The translations under genes and the position numbers were made by a program. Under the pieces are notes generated by a model. It was not told the origin of the DNA. It ran no database searches and saw nothing but the letters and a program-made list of their open reading frames with translations. Shown here one piece after another: positions 26,372-35,002 of a stretch of DNA of 64,000 nucleotides. The DNA is from Bradyrhizobium icense (GTDB lineage: Bacteria > Pseudomonadota > Alphaproteobacteria > Rhizobiales > Xanthobacteraceae). The stretch is taken from assembly GCF_001693385.1 (NCBI RefSeq), contig NZ_CP016428.1, positions 6,882,001 through 6,946,000 of the forward strand, given 5' to 3'. Position 1 is the first letter of the stretch; every line of letters begins with the position of its first letter.

Positions 26372-27148
26372 CTACGTCAAACCTTCGTCGGGAATATTCA
26401 ACACCGTCCCGCAGGCCTTGCAGTGAACCGCATCGCTGTCATGGCGCTGTAATCCGCAGGTGGGACAAGCAAACCGCACCTTGTTGGGCGAGAGCAGCGC
26501 GCGGGCAAGATTGAAAAACAGGGTGACTCCGAAAATCATGATGACGACCGAAATTATGCGGCCGACAGTCCCGGGCAGGGTGATGTCGCCAAAGCCGGTC
26601 GTCGTCAGCGCCGTGACGGTGAAATAGAGCGCGTCCGCATAGTTCGATATCTGAGGGTTACGGAATTTTTGGGTCTCATAGACGATTGCGGTCATCACGA
26701 AGATGAAGACCGCCAGATTGGTCACCGCGAAGATCACCTCCTCGTTGCGCCGGAAGAATGAACTGTCCTGGCGCAGCCGCACCAGCATCTGATAGTCGCG
26801 CAGCAGCCGCAGCGTTCGCAGGATCCGCAGAAAACCACCGGCCTCTCCGGCCAGCGGCGCCAGAAATGAAATGATCGCGACGACATCCGTCCATGTCGAG
26901 AAGCGGGTGAACTCCAGCATTCGATGCCGGCCGACGAGCAGCCGCGCGGAAAAATCCGCCAGGATCACGGTGCCGAACAGGATATCGAGCATTTCAGTAA
27001 CGTCGTTGGTGGGGAAAAACGACGTCGCGATGATGAACAGGACGGTTACGATGTCGAACGCCAGCAGTGCGTAGCGAAAACGGACGCCTTCCGGCGTTGC
27101 ACCCTCGTAGAGCTGTCGGACGTTGTTCTGGACGGACGCAAATGACAT
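26372..27148 (-). CDS. voltage-gated K+ channel with C-terminal zinc ribbon
   Basis: A 258-aa ion channel subunit. Helices S1-S4 precede a pore loop. S4 shows Arg every third residue (R108, R111, R114, R117; RILRTLRLLRDYQ), the voltage-sensor signature. The selectivity filter is TTTGFGD (182-188), matching the K+ consensus T-x-G-[YF]-G. After S6 (VVIMIFGVTLFFNLARALL) a short linker carries two Cys pairs (C228/C231, C243/C246) forming a zinc-ribbon domain not usually found on six-helix K+ channels. Ends with SPxxx-type tail DEGLT. Confidence 0.88.
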   Translation of the reverse strand: MSFASVQNNVRQLYEGATPEGVRFRYALLAFDIVTVLFIIATSFFPTNDVTEMLDILFGTVILADFSARLLVGRHRMLEFTRFSTWTDVVAIISFLAPLAGEAGGFLRILRTLRLLRDYQMLVRLRQDSSFFRRNEEVIFAVTNLAVFIFVMTAIVYETQKFRNPQISNYADALYFTVTALTTTGFGDITLPGTVGRIISVVIMIFGVTLFFNLARALLSPNKVRFACPTCGLQRHDSDAVHCKACGTVLNIPDEGLT

Positions 27149-27237
27149 GACGCATCTTCACCGCTCGCATGCGTCTTTGCAAATGATGATGGTGGCGACC
27201 ATGAAAAGTCGCCTGCCAGCCCTCCTCCCACCAGACA

Positions 27238-28230
27238 TCACTTCCGGTTCGCCGCCTGCCGTTCGATGAACGCGACCTCGATGCCTTTCTTCAACAGCTT
27301 GGCCAGTTTGTCGGCGTCCCAATTGGTGAGACGTACGCAGCCGTGAGATTCCGCCTTGCTTACCTTCGACGGATTGGCCGTGCCGTGAATGCCGTAGCCT
27401 TCCGCTGAAAGTCCGATCCACTGCGTTCCGACGGGATTGTTCGGCCCGGGCCTGATCGTGAAGGCGCGCCTGGACCTGACTTCCTTGAACTTATAATCCG
27501 GGTTGTAGCGGTAGTGCGGACGGGCATCGATCGACGTCACCTTGAGCACGCCGCTCGGGGTCGGCTTTTCTTCGCTTCCGACGGTTGCAGGAAAGAAGGC
27601 GATCAATTCGGAATTCGCGAACGCCTTGACGGTCTGGGCGCTCTTGTCAACCTCGACACGTGTTGCAATTGGCTTCGTCTCTTTCGCGATCACATTGATT
27701 ACCGAGATCGTCTGGTCGGCCTGGTCGAATTTCTTGCCGGGGTTGAGGGCTGCGAGCAGCGCCTCGCTCATGTGAAATTTCTCGGCGATGGCCTCGCGCG
27801 GGCTGGTGTAACTGAGCGCCTTCAGCCGTTTCATGTCTTCCATCCTGGCGGGGAGCTTCTTTAGGAACGGCCCCTTCACGTCTGCCGCTGCGATCTTGTA
27901 GTCGACGACGATGGCATCCGCGCTGGTCGCGATCAAAGCGCTCCAGACCTCCGGGGTCAGCGGCTGCTTGTTGACGATGAGGCCTTTGGCTTCGGCGAAC
28001 GCACGCAAGGCTTTCTGGGCGTTCTCGCCGAGCTTGCCGTCGATCTCGCCCGGCGAGAAATTGGCGCGGTCGAGCAGCACCTGAGCCTTGACGACAATGG
28101 GATCGATCTTGTCGTTGGCCGGCGGCTTGCCCCTGAACTCCGCGTTGTTGACCGCCGCCGCATCGGGCCCGGCCATGGCTGGAGCGGCGAAGCAGGCGAG
28201 CAGGATCAACCCGGCAAACAAGCGGATCAT
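27238..28230 (-). CDS. L,D-transpeptidase with peptidoglycan-binding domain
   Basis: A 330-aa exported enzyme crosslinking peptidoglycan through 3-3 bonds or anchoring proteins. The signal peptide is at residues 1-20 (LFAGLILLACFAAPAMAG). A peptidoglycan-binding helical domain follows (VLLDRANFSPGEIDGKLGEN). The YkuD catalytic domain carries GIHGTANPSKVSKAESHGCV with the nucleophile Cys in SHGCVRLT. ATG 28230 is the first start directly before the signal. Stands between the channel and flavin reductase genes. Confidence 0.9.
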   Translation of the reverse strand: MIRLFAGLILLACFAAPAMAGPDAAAVNNAEFRGKPPANDKIDPIVVKAQVLLDRANFSPGEIDGKLGENAQKALRAFAEAKGLIVNKQPLTPEVWSALIATSADAIVVDYKIAAADVKGPFLKKLPARMEDMKRLKALSYTSPREAIAEKFHMSEALLAALNPGKKFDQADQTISVINVIAKETKPIATRVEVDKSAQTVKAFANSELIAFFPATVGSEEKPTPSGVLKVTSIDARPHYRYNPDYKFKEVRSRRAFTIRPGPNNPVGTQWIGLSAEGYGIHGTANPSKVSKAESHGCVRLTNWDADKLAKLLKKGIEVAFIERQAANRK

Positions 28231-28338
28231 CGGCAATCTCCGAAATACCGACGATAAGCATTTCGGCGCGTCGGAGTTCCGTGTTGCCGTGGGGAGCGCA
28301 TGCGCGCGACCCGTTGGCTCCATCCGGACTACATTCGA

Positions 28339-28971
28339 TCAATCCGGCCGGATCATCTCGAACATGTTTTCCGGCTTGATCTCGAAATAGTCGCCGCGGC
28401 GGCCGGCACGCACGATCGGGTGGGCCAGCCCGGTCTGGTAGACGCCGTCCTTGATGAAGGCCTTGTCGATGTGGACGGCGACGACTTCGCCCAGCGTCAG
28501 CCAGGCCTGCGCTTTTTCGCCGTCCTTGCCCTGCAACTGGATGATCTGCGTCAGCTTGCATTCGAAGGCAACAGGGCTTTCCGCCACCCGGGGAACGTTG
28601 ACGAGCTTGCAGGATGCTGCAGTAAGGCCTGCTAGCTTGAACTCATCGACATCGGGGGCAACGTGGGCCGCCGTCGCGTTCATCTGCTTTGCCAGATCTA
28701 TGGTAGCGAGATTCCAGACGAACTCTCCGGTGTCCTGGATGTTGCCTGCGCTGTCCTTCCAGTTCGTCGAGGAGAAGCCGATGATCGGCGGGTGGTAGCA
28801 GAAGGCGTTGAAGAAGCTGTAGGGCGCCAGATTGACGTTGCCCTTGCCGTCGCGCGAGGAGATCCACCCGATCGGGCGCGGCGCGATGATGGCGTTGAAG
28901 GGGTCGTGCTTGAGGCCGTGGCCGTTTTTCGGCTCGTAGAAATGCAGGTCTTTTTGGCTCTTGGCGTCCAT
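28339..28971 (-). CDS. flavin reductase-like / FMN-binding split-barrel protein
   Basis: A 210-aa protein of the flavoredoxin (flavin reductase-like) family. NAIIAPRPIGWISSRDGKGN and NLAPYSFFNAFCYHPPIIGF bind FMN, and later segments (DTGEFVWNLATIDLAKQMNA; ECKLTQIIQLQ) follow the family pattern. It is generally a small FMN reductase or an FMN-dependent redox protein; the partner is unknown. No strong link to neighbours. Confidence 0.85.
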   Translation of the reverse strand: MDAKSQKDLHFYEPKNGHGLKHDPFNAIIAPRPIGWISSRDGKGNVNLAPYSFFNAFCYHPPIIGFSSTNWKDSAGNIQDTGEFVWNLATIDLAKQMNATAAHVAPDVDEFKLAGLTAASCKLVNVPRVAESPVAFECKLTQIIQLQGKDGEKAQAWLTLGEVVAVHIDKAFIKDGVYQTGLAHPIVRAGRRGDYFEIKPENMFEMIRPD

Positions 28972-28989
28972 TCCGGCTCGTCCTTTTCG

Positions 28990-29087
28990 TCACTGCGAAG
29001 CAATCCATGTCACAGCACGCGGCGCTATGGATTGCTTCCACCTTCGCTAAAGCTACGGTAGACAAGTCGCTTCGCTCGCAATGGCGG
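28990..29087. repeat. dispersed repeat GAAGCAATCCAT / ATGGATTGCTTC (copy 1)
   Basis: GCGAAGCAATCCATGTCACA pairs through GAAGCAATCCAT with the ATGGATTGCTTC inverted copy 20 bp later; the flanks contain CGCTTCGCTCGCAATGGCG. Same family as 32924-33050. A common interspersed palindrome of Bradyrhizobium-like genomes. Confidence 0.7.
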
Positions 29088-29108
29088 TGGAGTCAAGTGG
29101 CGAAGAGC

Positions 29109-29717
29109 TCAATTCGCCTTGGCACGCGGCGACAGCCCCGCAATGACGAAATCGATCATTTGGTCGATCGTCGGGCCGGGCTTGGTGGCGCATTGGGCGA
29201 TCATCTGCGGGTGGAAGAACCGCATCATCGCGGTGCAGGCGCAGAGCGAGGCCAGTTGCAGGTCGGGAGCTTCGAATTCGCCGGAGGCGACCCCTTGAGC
29301 GATCACCTGGCCGACGGTCCGGGCAATCATCTCCATATGAGTGACGCAGACGCCCCAGTCCTCCTGCATCGCGATCTCGACCATCTCATGCAGTTTGGAG
29401 TCGCCGACATAGCGCTCGGTGTTCATGCGGTTGATGGTCTTGATCATTTCGCGGAGGCGGACAGACGCTGGTCCGGCCGCCTGCGCGATCCTTTGCGCTT
29501 CGGCCTCGACCTCGCCCATCAGGGTTCGCGCCACGCCCTCATGGATCGCCTTCTTCGAATCGAAGAAGCGATAAACGTTGGCGGGGCTCATCCGCAGTTC
29601 CTTGGCGATGTCGGCGACCGTCGTCTTCTGGTAGCCGATCTGCCTGAACAGACGCTCCGCCACCACGAGGATCTTCTCGCGGGTGTCAGTCTCGATGTGT
29701 TCCGAAATCAGCGTCAT
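29109..29717 (-). CDS. TetR-family repressor of the RND efflux operon
   Basis: A 202-aa TetR protein. The N-terminal helix-turn-helix reads REKILVVAERLFRQIGYQKT then VADIAKELRMSPANVYRFFD. The C-terminal ligand domain has the ARTLMGEVEAEAQRIAQ type of helix and a MIARTVGQVIAQGVASGEFE motif. ATG 29717 begins 19 bp after the pump gene stop, so it ends the efflux operon and probably represses it through the palindrome at 34220-34241. A TTG start 12 bases upstream is possible. Confidence 0.88.
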   Translation of the reverse strand: MTLISEHIETDTREKILVVAERLFRQIGYQKTTVADIAKELRMSPANVYRFFDSKKAIHEGVARTLMGEVEAEAQRIAQAAGPASVRLREMIKTINRMNTERYVGDSKLHEMVEIAMQEDWGVCVTHMEMIARTVGQVIAQGVASGEFEAPDLQLASLCACTAMMRFFHPQMIAQCATKPGPTIDQMIDFVIAGLSPRAKAN

Positions 29718-29736
29718 GTCAGCTCTCAATGTTCAA

Positions 29737-32700
29737 TTATTCTGCGGCGTCGGCAAGCGGAATTGCGTGCGGACCCTTGGGATGCTCCTTGGCCTGATGC
29801 TGCGCCGCAAGATCAGGCTGCTCGGCCTGACCGCTTTCTTCCAGGCTCTTCCTGAACCACAGGGCGTAAAGGCCCGGCAGGTACAGCAAGGTCAGGAAGG
29901 TTGCAACAAACAAGCCGCCCATGATGGTGATGGCCATCGGTCCCCAGAAGGCGGAGCGGGACAGCGGGATCATGGCCAGGATCGCCGCCAGCGCCGTCAG
30001 GATCACCGGGCGAGCCCGCCGGACCGTGGCTTCGACGATGGCTTCCTTGCGCGTCATGCCTTGGGAAACGTCGGCCTCGATCTGGTCAACCAGAATCACG
30101 GCATTGCGCATGATCATGCCGGCCAGCGCGATCAGGCCGAGCAATGCCACGAAGCCGAACGGCTGGTTGGCAATGTTGAGACCGAGCGAGGCGCCGACGA
30201 TGCCGAGCGGCGCGGTCAGGAACACCAGGATCAGGCGCGAGAAGCTCTGCAACTGGATCATCAGCAGGGTGAGCATCACCAGCGCCATCAGCGGAAACAG
30301 CAACGCGATCGAGGCATTGCCCTTTTCGGATTCCTCGAACGCGCCGCCGGGCTCGATCCGGTAGGCCGGCTCGAGCTGGTTGCGGATTTCCGTTAGCTTC
30401 GGCCAGATCTGGTTGGTGACGTCGGGCGCCTGCACGCCGTCGACGACGTCGGTCCGCACTGTGATCGCCATATCGCGATTGCGCCGCCACATGATCGGTT
30501 CCTCATGGGAATATTCGATCCTGGCAATCTGCTGCAGGGGCACGGCGACGCCGTTGCGCGACGTCACGGTCAGCTCGCCGACGCGGCCGAGGTCCAGCCG
30601 CTCCGACGGAACCGCGCGCGCGACCACGCCGACCTTCTCGATGCCGTCGCGGATGGTGGTGACCGGCGCGCCGGAGATCAGCATGGCAAGCGCCTGCGAG
30701 ACGTCCTGCGGGGTGAGGCCGAGCGCCCTCGCCCGGTCCTGATCGACCACGAGCTTCAGGTAAGGCGACTGCTCGTTCCAGTCGAGTTGCGGCTCCACGA
30801 CATTGGGATTTTGCTTCATGACATCGCGGACCTTGTAGGCGATGTCGCGCACGGTATTGGCGTCGGGGCCGATCACGCGGAACTGGACGGGGAAACCGAC
30901 CGGCGGGCCGAAATTGAAGCGGTCGACGCGAACGCGCGCTTCGGACAGTTCGCCCTCGGCGACCGCCTTCTCCAGCCGCGCCTTGATCCGCTCACGGGCC
31001 TCGACGTCCTTGGAGACGATCACGATCTCGGCAAAAGCCTCGTTCGGCAGTTGCGGATTGAGGCCGAGCCAGAAGCGTGGCGAACCCTGACCGACATAGG
31101 CGGTGTAGGTCGCGATATCCTTGTCGTCCTTCAACAGCGCCTCGGCCTTCTTGACGGACTTTTCCGTGACGTTGAAGGCGGTACCTTCCGGCAGGCGTAG
31201 CTGCAGGAACAGCTCAGGCCGTTCGGAAAGCGGGAAGAACTGCTGCTGCACCTGGCCGAAGCCCACGATCGACAGCGCAAACACGCCGACCGTCGCTGCT
31301 ACCACCTTGATACGGTGATCGACGCACCACTGAATCACGGCGCGCAAGCCCCGATACATCCGCGTCTCGTAGATCGCGTGCGGATCGTGGTTGTGGTGGA
31401 CGGCAATGTTGGGCAACAGCTTGACGCCGATATAGGGCGTGAAAATCACCGCCACGAACCAGGAGGCGACCAGCGAAATCGCCACGATCCAGAAAATGCC
31501 GCCGGCATATTCGCCGACCGCCGAATTGGCAAAGCCGATGGGGAGGAAGCCAGCGGCCGTGACCAGCGTTCCCGTGAGCATCGGAAACGCAGTTGATTCC
31601 CAGGCAAAGGACGCCGCGCGGACGCGGTCCCAGCCCTGTTCCATTTTCACCACCATCATCTCGACCGCGATGATGGCGTCGTCGACCAGAAGGCCGAGCG
31701 CGATGATCAGCGCGCCGAGCGTGATGCGGTGCAGGTCGATCGACATCGCATTCATGACGATGAATACGATCGCGAGCACCAGCGGCACAGACATCGCCAC
31801 GACGATGCCGGTGCGCCAGCCTAGCGCTACGAACGAGACGAACAGCACGATCGCCAAGGCCTCGATGAAGGAATGGACGAACTCGCCGACCGCGCGCTCG
31901 ACCACTTTTGGCTGGTCGGCGATCTGCTCGACCTCGATGCCCTGCGGCACGGCTTTCATGAAATCGTTAGTTGCCTTCTCGACATCCTTGCCGAGCTCGA
32001 GGATGTTGGCGCCCTTGGTGGTGACGACGCCAATGCCGATCGCAGGCTTGCCTTCCTGGCGGGCGACGAAGGTCGGGGGATCGACGAAGCCGTGGGTGAC
32101 GGTTGCGATATCGCCAAGCCGGAACACGCGGCCGTTGCTCTCGACCGGGGTTTCTGCGACCGCCTTGGCGCCGTCGAGCGCGCCGGTGACGCGCAGCGGC
32201 ACGCGCTGCGAGGAGGTCTCCACCGTGCCCGCCGGCGTAACGTTGTTCTGCTTGGCGAGCGAATCGAACAGTGCCTGCGGCGTGATGCCGAGCGTTGCGA
32301 GCTTGGCGTGGGAGAATTCGACGAAGATGCGCTCGTCCTGGGTACCGTAGAGATTGACCTTGGTGACGCCGGAAACCTTCAACAGGCGCTGGCGCATGCC
32401 CTCGGCGGTCTTCTTCAGTTGCGCATAGTCGGCGCCGTCGCCGGTCATCATGTAAAGAATGGAATCGACGTCGGAGAATTCGTCGTTGACGTTCGGGCCG
32501 AGCAGGCCTGCGGGCAGTTGGCCTTGCACGTCCACCAGCTTCTTGCGCAGCAGATAAAACAGGTAGGGCACGTCCTTCGGCGGGGTGGAGTCCTTGAACG
32601 TCACCTGGAGCGCCGTGAACGACGGCTTGGAATAGGTCTGCACCTTCTCGAAGAACGGCAGTTCCTGCAGCTTCTTCTCGATGGGGTCCGCGACCTGGGT

Positions 32701-32889
32701 CTGCATTTCCTGCGCCGTCGCGCCCGGCCAGATCGCCGAAACGTTCACCACCTTCACGGTGAAGAACGGGTCCTCGGCGCGGCCGAGCCGCTCATAGGAG
32801 AAGAAGCCGGCGACGCCGAGCGCGATCATCAGGAACAGGATCAGGGTCGGATGGCTCACCGCCCAGCCCGAGAGATTGAAGCGCTTCAT
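29737..32889 (-). CDS. RND-family multidrug efflux pump (inner-membrane)
   Basis: A 1050-aa HAE1/AcrB-type proton-driven pump; normal length with twelve helices and two large periplasmic loops. Proton-relay Asp pair in GLLVDDAIIAVEMMVVKMEQ. The N-terminal MKRFNLSGWAVSHPTLILFL begins with the first helix. GGAGAGTGAC precedes ATG 32889. It works with the lipoprotein adaptor encoded upstream and an outer-membrane channel not in the window. Confidence 0.93.
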   Translation of the reverse strand: MKRFNLSGWAVSHPTLILFLMIALGVAGFFSYERLGRAEDPFFTVKVVNVSAIWPGATAQEMQTQVADPIEKKLQELPFFEKVQTYSKPSFTALQVTFKDSTPPKDVPYLFYLLRKKLVDVQGQLPAGLLGPNVNDEFSDVDSILYMMTGDGADYAQLKKTAEGMRQRLLKVSGVTKVNLYGTQDERIFVEFSHAKLATLGITPQALFDSLAKQNNVTPAGTVETSSQRVPLRVTGALDGAKAVAETPVESNGRVFRLGDIATVTHGFVDPPTFVARQEGKPAIGIGVVTTKGANILELGKDVEKATNDFMKAVPQGIEVEQIADQPKVVERAVGEFVHSFIEALAIVLFVSFVALGWRTGIVVAMSVPLVLAIVFIVMNAMSIDLHRITLGALIIALGLLVDDAIIAVEMMVVKMEQGWDRVRAASFAWESTAFPMLTGTLVTAAGFLPIGFANSAVGEYAGGIFWIVAISLVASWFVAVIFTPYIGVKLLPNIAVHHNHDPHAIYETRMYRGLRAVIQWCVDHRIKVVAATVGVFALSIVGFGQVQQQFFPLSERPELFLQLRLPEGTAFNVTEKSVKKAEALLKDDKDIATYTAYVGQGSPRFWLGLNPQLPNEAFAEIVIVSKDVEARERIKARLEKAVAEGELSEARVRVDRFNFGPPVGFPVQFRVIGPDANTVRDIAYKVRDVMKQNPNVVEPQLDWNEQSPYLKLVVDQDRARALGLTPQDVSQALAMLISGAPVTTIRDGIEKVGVVARAVPSERLDLGRVGELTVTSRNGVAVPLQQIARIEYSHEEPIMWRRNRDMAITVRTDVVDGVQAPDVTNQIWPKLTEIRNQLEPAYRIEPGGAFEESEKGNASIALLFPLMALVMLTLLMIQLQSFSRLILVFLTAPLGIVGASLGLNIANQPFGFVALLGLIALAGMIMRNAVILVDQIEADVSQGMTRKEAIVEATVRRARPVILTALAAILAMIPLSRSAFWGPMAITIMGGLFVATFLTLLYLPGLYALWFRKSLEESGQAEQPDLAAQHQAKEHPKGPHAIPLADAAE

Positions 32890-32923
32890 GTCACTCTCCA
32901 ACTTCGAAATCTATTTGCAAACT

Positions 32924-33050
32924 CGCCGTCATTGCGAGGAGCCAACGGGTCGCGCGAAATGTGCGCCCGATGACAGGCTCCGCGACGAAGCAATCCATTC
33001 TTTCCCCGCGCCGTGACATGGATTGCTTCGCTTCGCTCGCAATGACGGCG
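32924..33050. repeat. dispersed repeat GAAGCAATCCAT / ATGGATTGCTTC (copy 2, inside efflux operon)
   Basis: CGCCGTCATTGCGAGGAGC opens and GCAATGACGGCG closes the element, with GAAGCAATCCAT and ATGGATTGCTTC inside. It occupies nearly the whole spacer between the adaptor and pump genes, so a long stem-loop would lie within their common transcript. Confidence 0.75.
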
Positions 33051-33066
33051 CCGGTTAATTGACGGG

Positions 33067-34173
33067 CTAGAACGACAGGGACGAGACCACCCGGACTTTT
33101 TGGGCCGGATCGAGCTTCTGCACGCCGAGCGCAACCACCTTGGCGCCCTCATTGACGCCGCCTGAAATCACAACGGCATTGCTCTCATAGGATTTCACGA
33201 CGACCGGCTTCAGTGCGATCGCACCGGCATCGTCGACGATATAGAGCGAGGGATTGCTGCCCTGGCTGAACAGCGCCGACAGCGGCAGTTTTGCCACGCG
33301 CTCGCTGGCGGCATCGGCCAGCGTCAGCGTGGCAGTCATGCCGAGCGAAACCTTGTCGTCAGCCTCGGGCAGCGAGAACTTGGCGAGGTAGGTCCGCGTC
33401 GCGGGATCTGCGGAAGGGGCGATCTCGCGCAGCTTCGCGGCATATTTCTTTTCCGAATCCGACCACAGCGTCACGGTAGCGGTGCCGGACTTGGCGCGGT
33501 CGACCAGCGTTTCGGGGATCGCGACCACGGCCTCCTTCTCGCCAAAGCGCGCGACGCGGACCGCGGTCTGGCCCGCGGCGACGACCTGGCCGGGGTCGAT
33601 CAGAGTTGCGGTGACGACGCCGCGGGTATCGGCGACCAGCGTGGCATACGACAGCGAATTCTTGGTGAGCTCGACCTGCCGCTCGGCGCGATTGAGGCGC
33701 GCGCGGGCTTCATCGGCGGCGGCGCGGCTCTGATCCATCTGCGCATCCGTGGTCCAGCCCTTGGCGCGCAGATCCTTGGCACGCTGCTCGGCAGCACCGG
33801 CCTGCGCCAGCACGCCGGTAGCGGCGCGGAATTCGGCCTCGGCCTGCTCGGCCTGCAGCTTCAGATCGACCTCATCGAGGGTCGCGAGCGGCTGACCGAC
33901 GTCCACGGTCTGACCGACCTCGACCAGACGCCGGGCAACCTTGCCGGGAACGCGGAAACCCATATCGGTCTCGATCCGGGGCCGGATGGTGCCAACAAAA
34001 CTGCGCTCCGGCGTCTCGGGTGCATAGTGCACGGTGGCGACCAGAACCGGACGTCCGGGGGCGGCCGTTTCGGCCGCCTTTTCGTTACAGCCTGCCAACA
34101 CGAACACCGCAAACGCCAACAGAGCTCCCGTCAAGAGCCTGTAATAGCTAGCGAAAATAGACCGGGCGAACAT
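33067..34173 (-). CDS. RND efflux periplasmic adaptor lipoprotein
   Basis: A 368-aa membrane-fusion protein. Lipobox VLAGC at residues 25-29 anchors it in the inner membrane after signal cleavage. Barrel-sandwich, alpha-helical hairpin (LKLQAEQAEAEFRAATGVLA to LNRAERQVELTKNSLS) and beta-barrel domains follow in the normal order. First gene of the adaptor-pump-TetR operon; the promoter upstream holds a palindrome. Confidence 0.9.
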   Translation of the reverse strand: MFARSIFASYYRLLTGALLAFAVFVLAGCNEKAAETAAPGRPVLVATVHYAPETPERSFVGTIRPRIETDMGFRVPGKVARRLVEVGQTVDVGQPLATLDEVDLKLQAEQAEAEFRAATGVLAQAGAAEQRAKDLRAKGWTTDAQMDQSRAAADEARARLNRAERQVELTKNSLSYATLVADTRGVVTATLIDPGQVVAAGQTAVRVARFGEKEAVVAIPETLVDRAKSGTATVTLWSDSEKKYAAKLREIAPSADPATRTYLAKFSLPEADDKVSLGMTATLTLADAASERVAKLPLSALFSQGSNPSLYIVDDAGAIALKPVVVKSYESNAVVISGGVNEGAKVVALGVQKLDPAQKVRVVSSLSF

Positions 34174-34219
34174 CGAAACTCTCCATCGCGGACTCCGATG
34201 AAGAGTATTGAATGGCGAC

Positions 34220-34241
34220 TGACGAATGTCAATATTCGTCA
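34220..34241 (-). promoter_or_regulatory. candidate TetR operator upstream of the efflux operon
   Basis: TGACGAAT-N6-ATTCGTCA, an 8-bp perfect inverted repeat, lies 47-68 bp upstream of the adaptor ATG, where it should overlap the promoter. Length and symmetry fit a TetR dimer target, and the operon ends with a TetR gene. Confidence 0.72.
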
Positions 34242-34426
34242 GCGATCATGAATTCGTGAAGCGAAAGTGGGTTAATTGCCTTCAAGAAAATTGCCCATCG
34301 GACCGGCCCGGTCGGAGCCCGGACGGCGCAGCGAAGCTCGGGTAGGGCTCGATGCAAGTGAGTCTCCCCGGATTGGAGCGTTCCCTCCATTCGACCATGC
34401 GGCTTTTGCCTCCCGCCGGCCGCGCA

Positions 34427-34933
34427 TCAGGCGCGTCGAGCTTTCTTGCGAGACTTCTTTGCGGGGGCTTTCTTCGCGCTTCTCGCGGCCTTACTCGCCG
34501 GCCTTGATTTCTGGCTGCTCGATTTCCTTGCGGCCGACCTCTTCGCCGTCTTCTTGGTGCTCCGCGCCTGTGCGGCTCGAGTCTTGGCAACTCGAGTCCT
34601 GGCAACTCGGGTCTTGGCAGCTCGGGTCTTGGCAACTCGGGTCTTGGCAACTCGAACTTTCACGGCTCCGCCCTTCCTCGCCGTGGCCGCCGGCGCGCCT
34701 CGTCGTTTCTTGCCAGCCCGCTTCTGCCGTTCAGGCGCGGCAACGGGTGGCACCATCAGAGGATCGGAAACCAAGCCATCGGCAGCGAGCGGGATATAGG
34801 CGGCCGCGCGTTCGTCGACCTTCAAGCTTCGTTCGTCCGGCTTCAGCGCCTGGCTAGCGGCTTCTGTCGCTGTGTTCGCAATGTCCTTCACCGTCTCGGT
34901 GAATTTCTCCAGAATCGATTTGTCCTTGCCCAT
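34427..34933 (-). CDS. histone H1-like Lys/Arg/Ala-rich protein
   Basis: A 168-aa protein. The N-terminal ~35 residues are helical (KSILEKFTETVKDIANTATE). The C-terminal half from about residue 68 is extremely basic, with repeats of V-A-K-T-R / A-A-K-T-R type, encoded by the 15-bp repeats at 34581-34655, and a tail of KKxxAKK-type motifs. Such tails resemble bacterial histone H1-like nucleoid or PHA-granule-linked proteins. GGGAGG before the start supports ATG 34933. DNA binding inferred from composition. Confidence 0.78.
   Translation of the reverse strand: MGKDKSILEKFTETVKDIANTATEAASQALKPDERSLKVDERAAAYIPLAADGLVSDPLMVPPVAAPERQKRAGKKRRGAPAATARKGGAVKVRVAKTRVAKTRAAKTRVARTRVAKTRAAQARSTKKTAKRSAARKSSSQKSRPASKAARSAKKAPAKKSRKKARRA
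34581..34655. repeat. 15-bp in-frame tandem repeat (five units)
   Basis: Units of the type GTCTTGGCAACTCGG start at 34581, 34596, 34611, 34626 and 34641, differing at one or two bases. Each encodes one V/A-A-K-T-R pentapeptide of the H1-like gene on the minus strand. Copy number is likely to vary between strains by slippage. Confidence 0.88.
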
Positions 34934-35002
34934 GCCCGCCTCCCAGTGGTTCGCTACATGGCATCAACAAACCCGCCGTTGCCGGGTTCCCGGACGGAAA
35001 CC

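Noticed and set aside
34581..34655. CRISPR-like array
   Set aside because: The units are contiguous 15-bp tandem repeats without spacers, coding for V/A-A-K-T-R in a basic protein.
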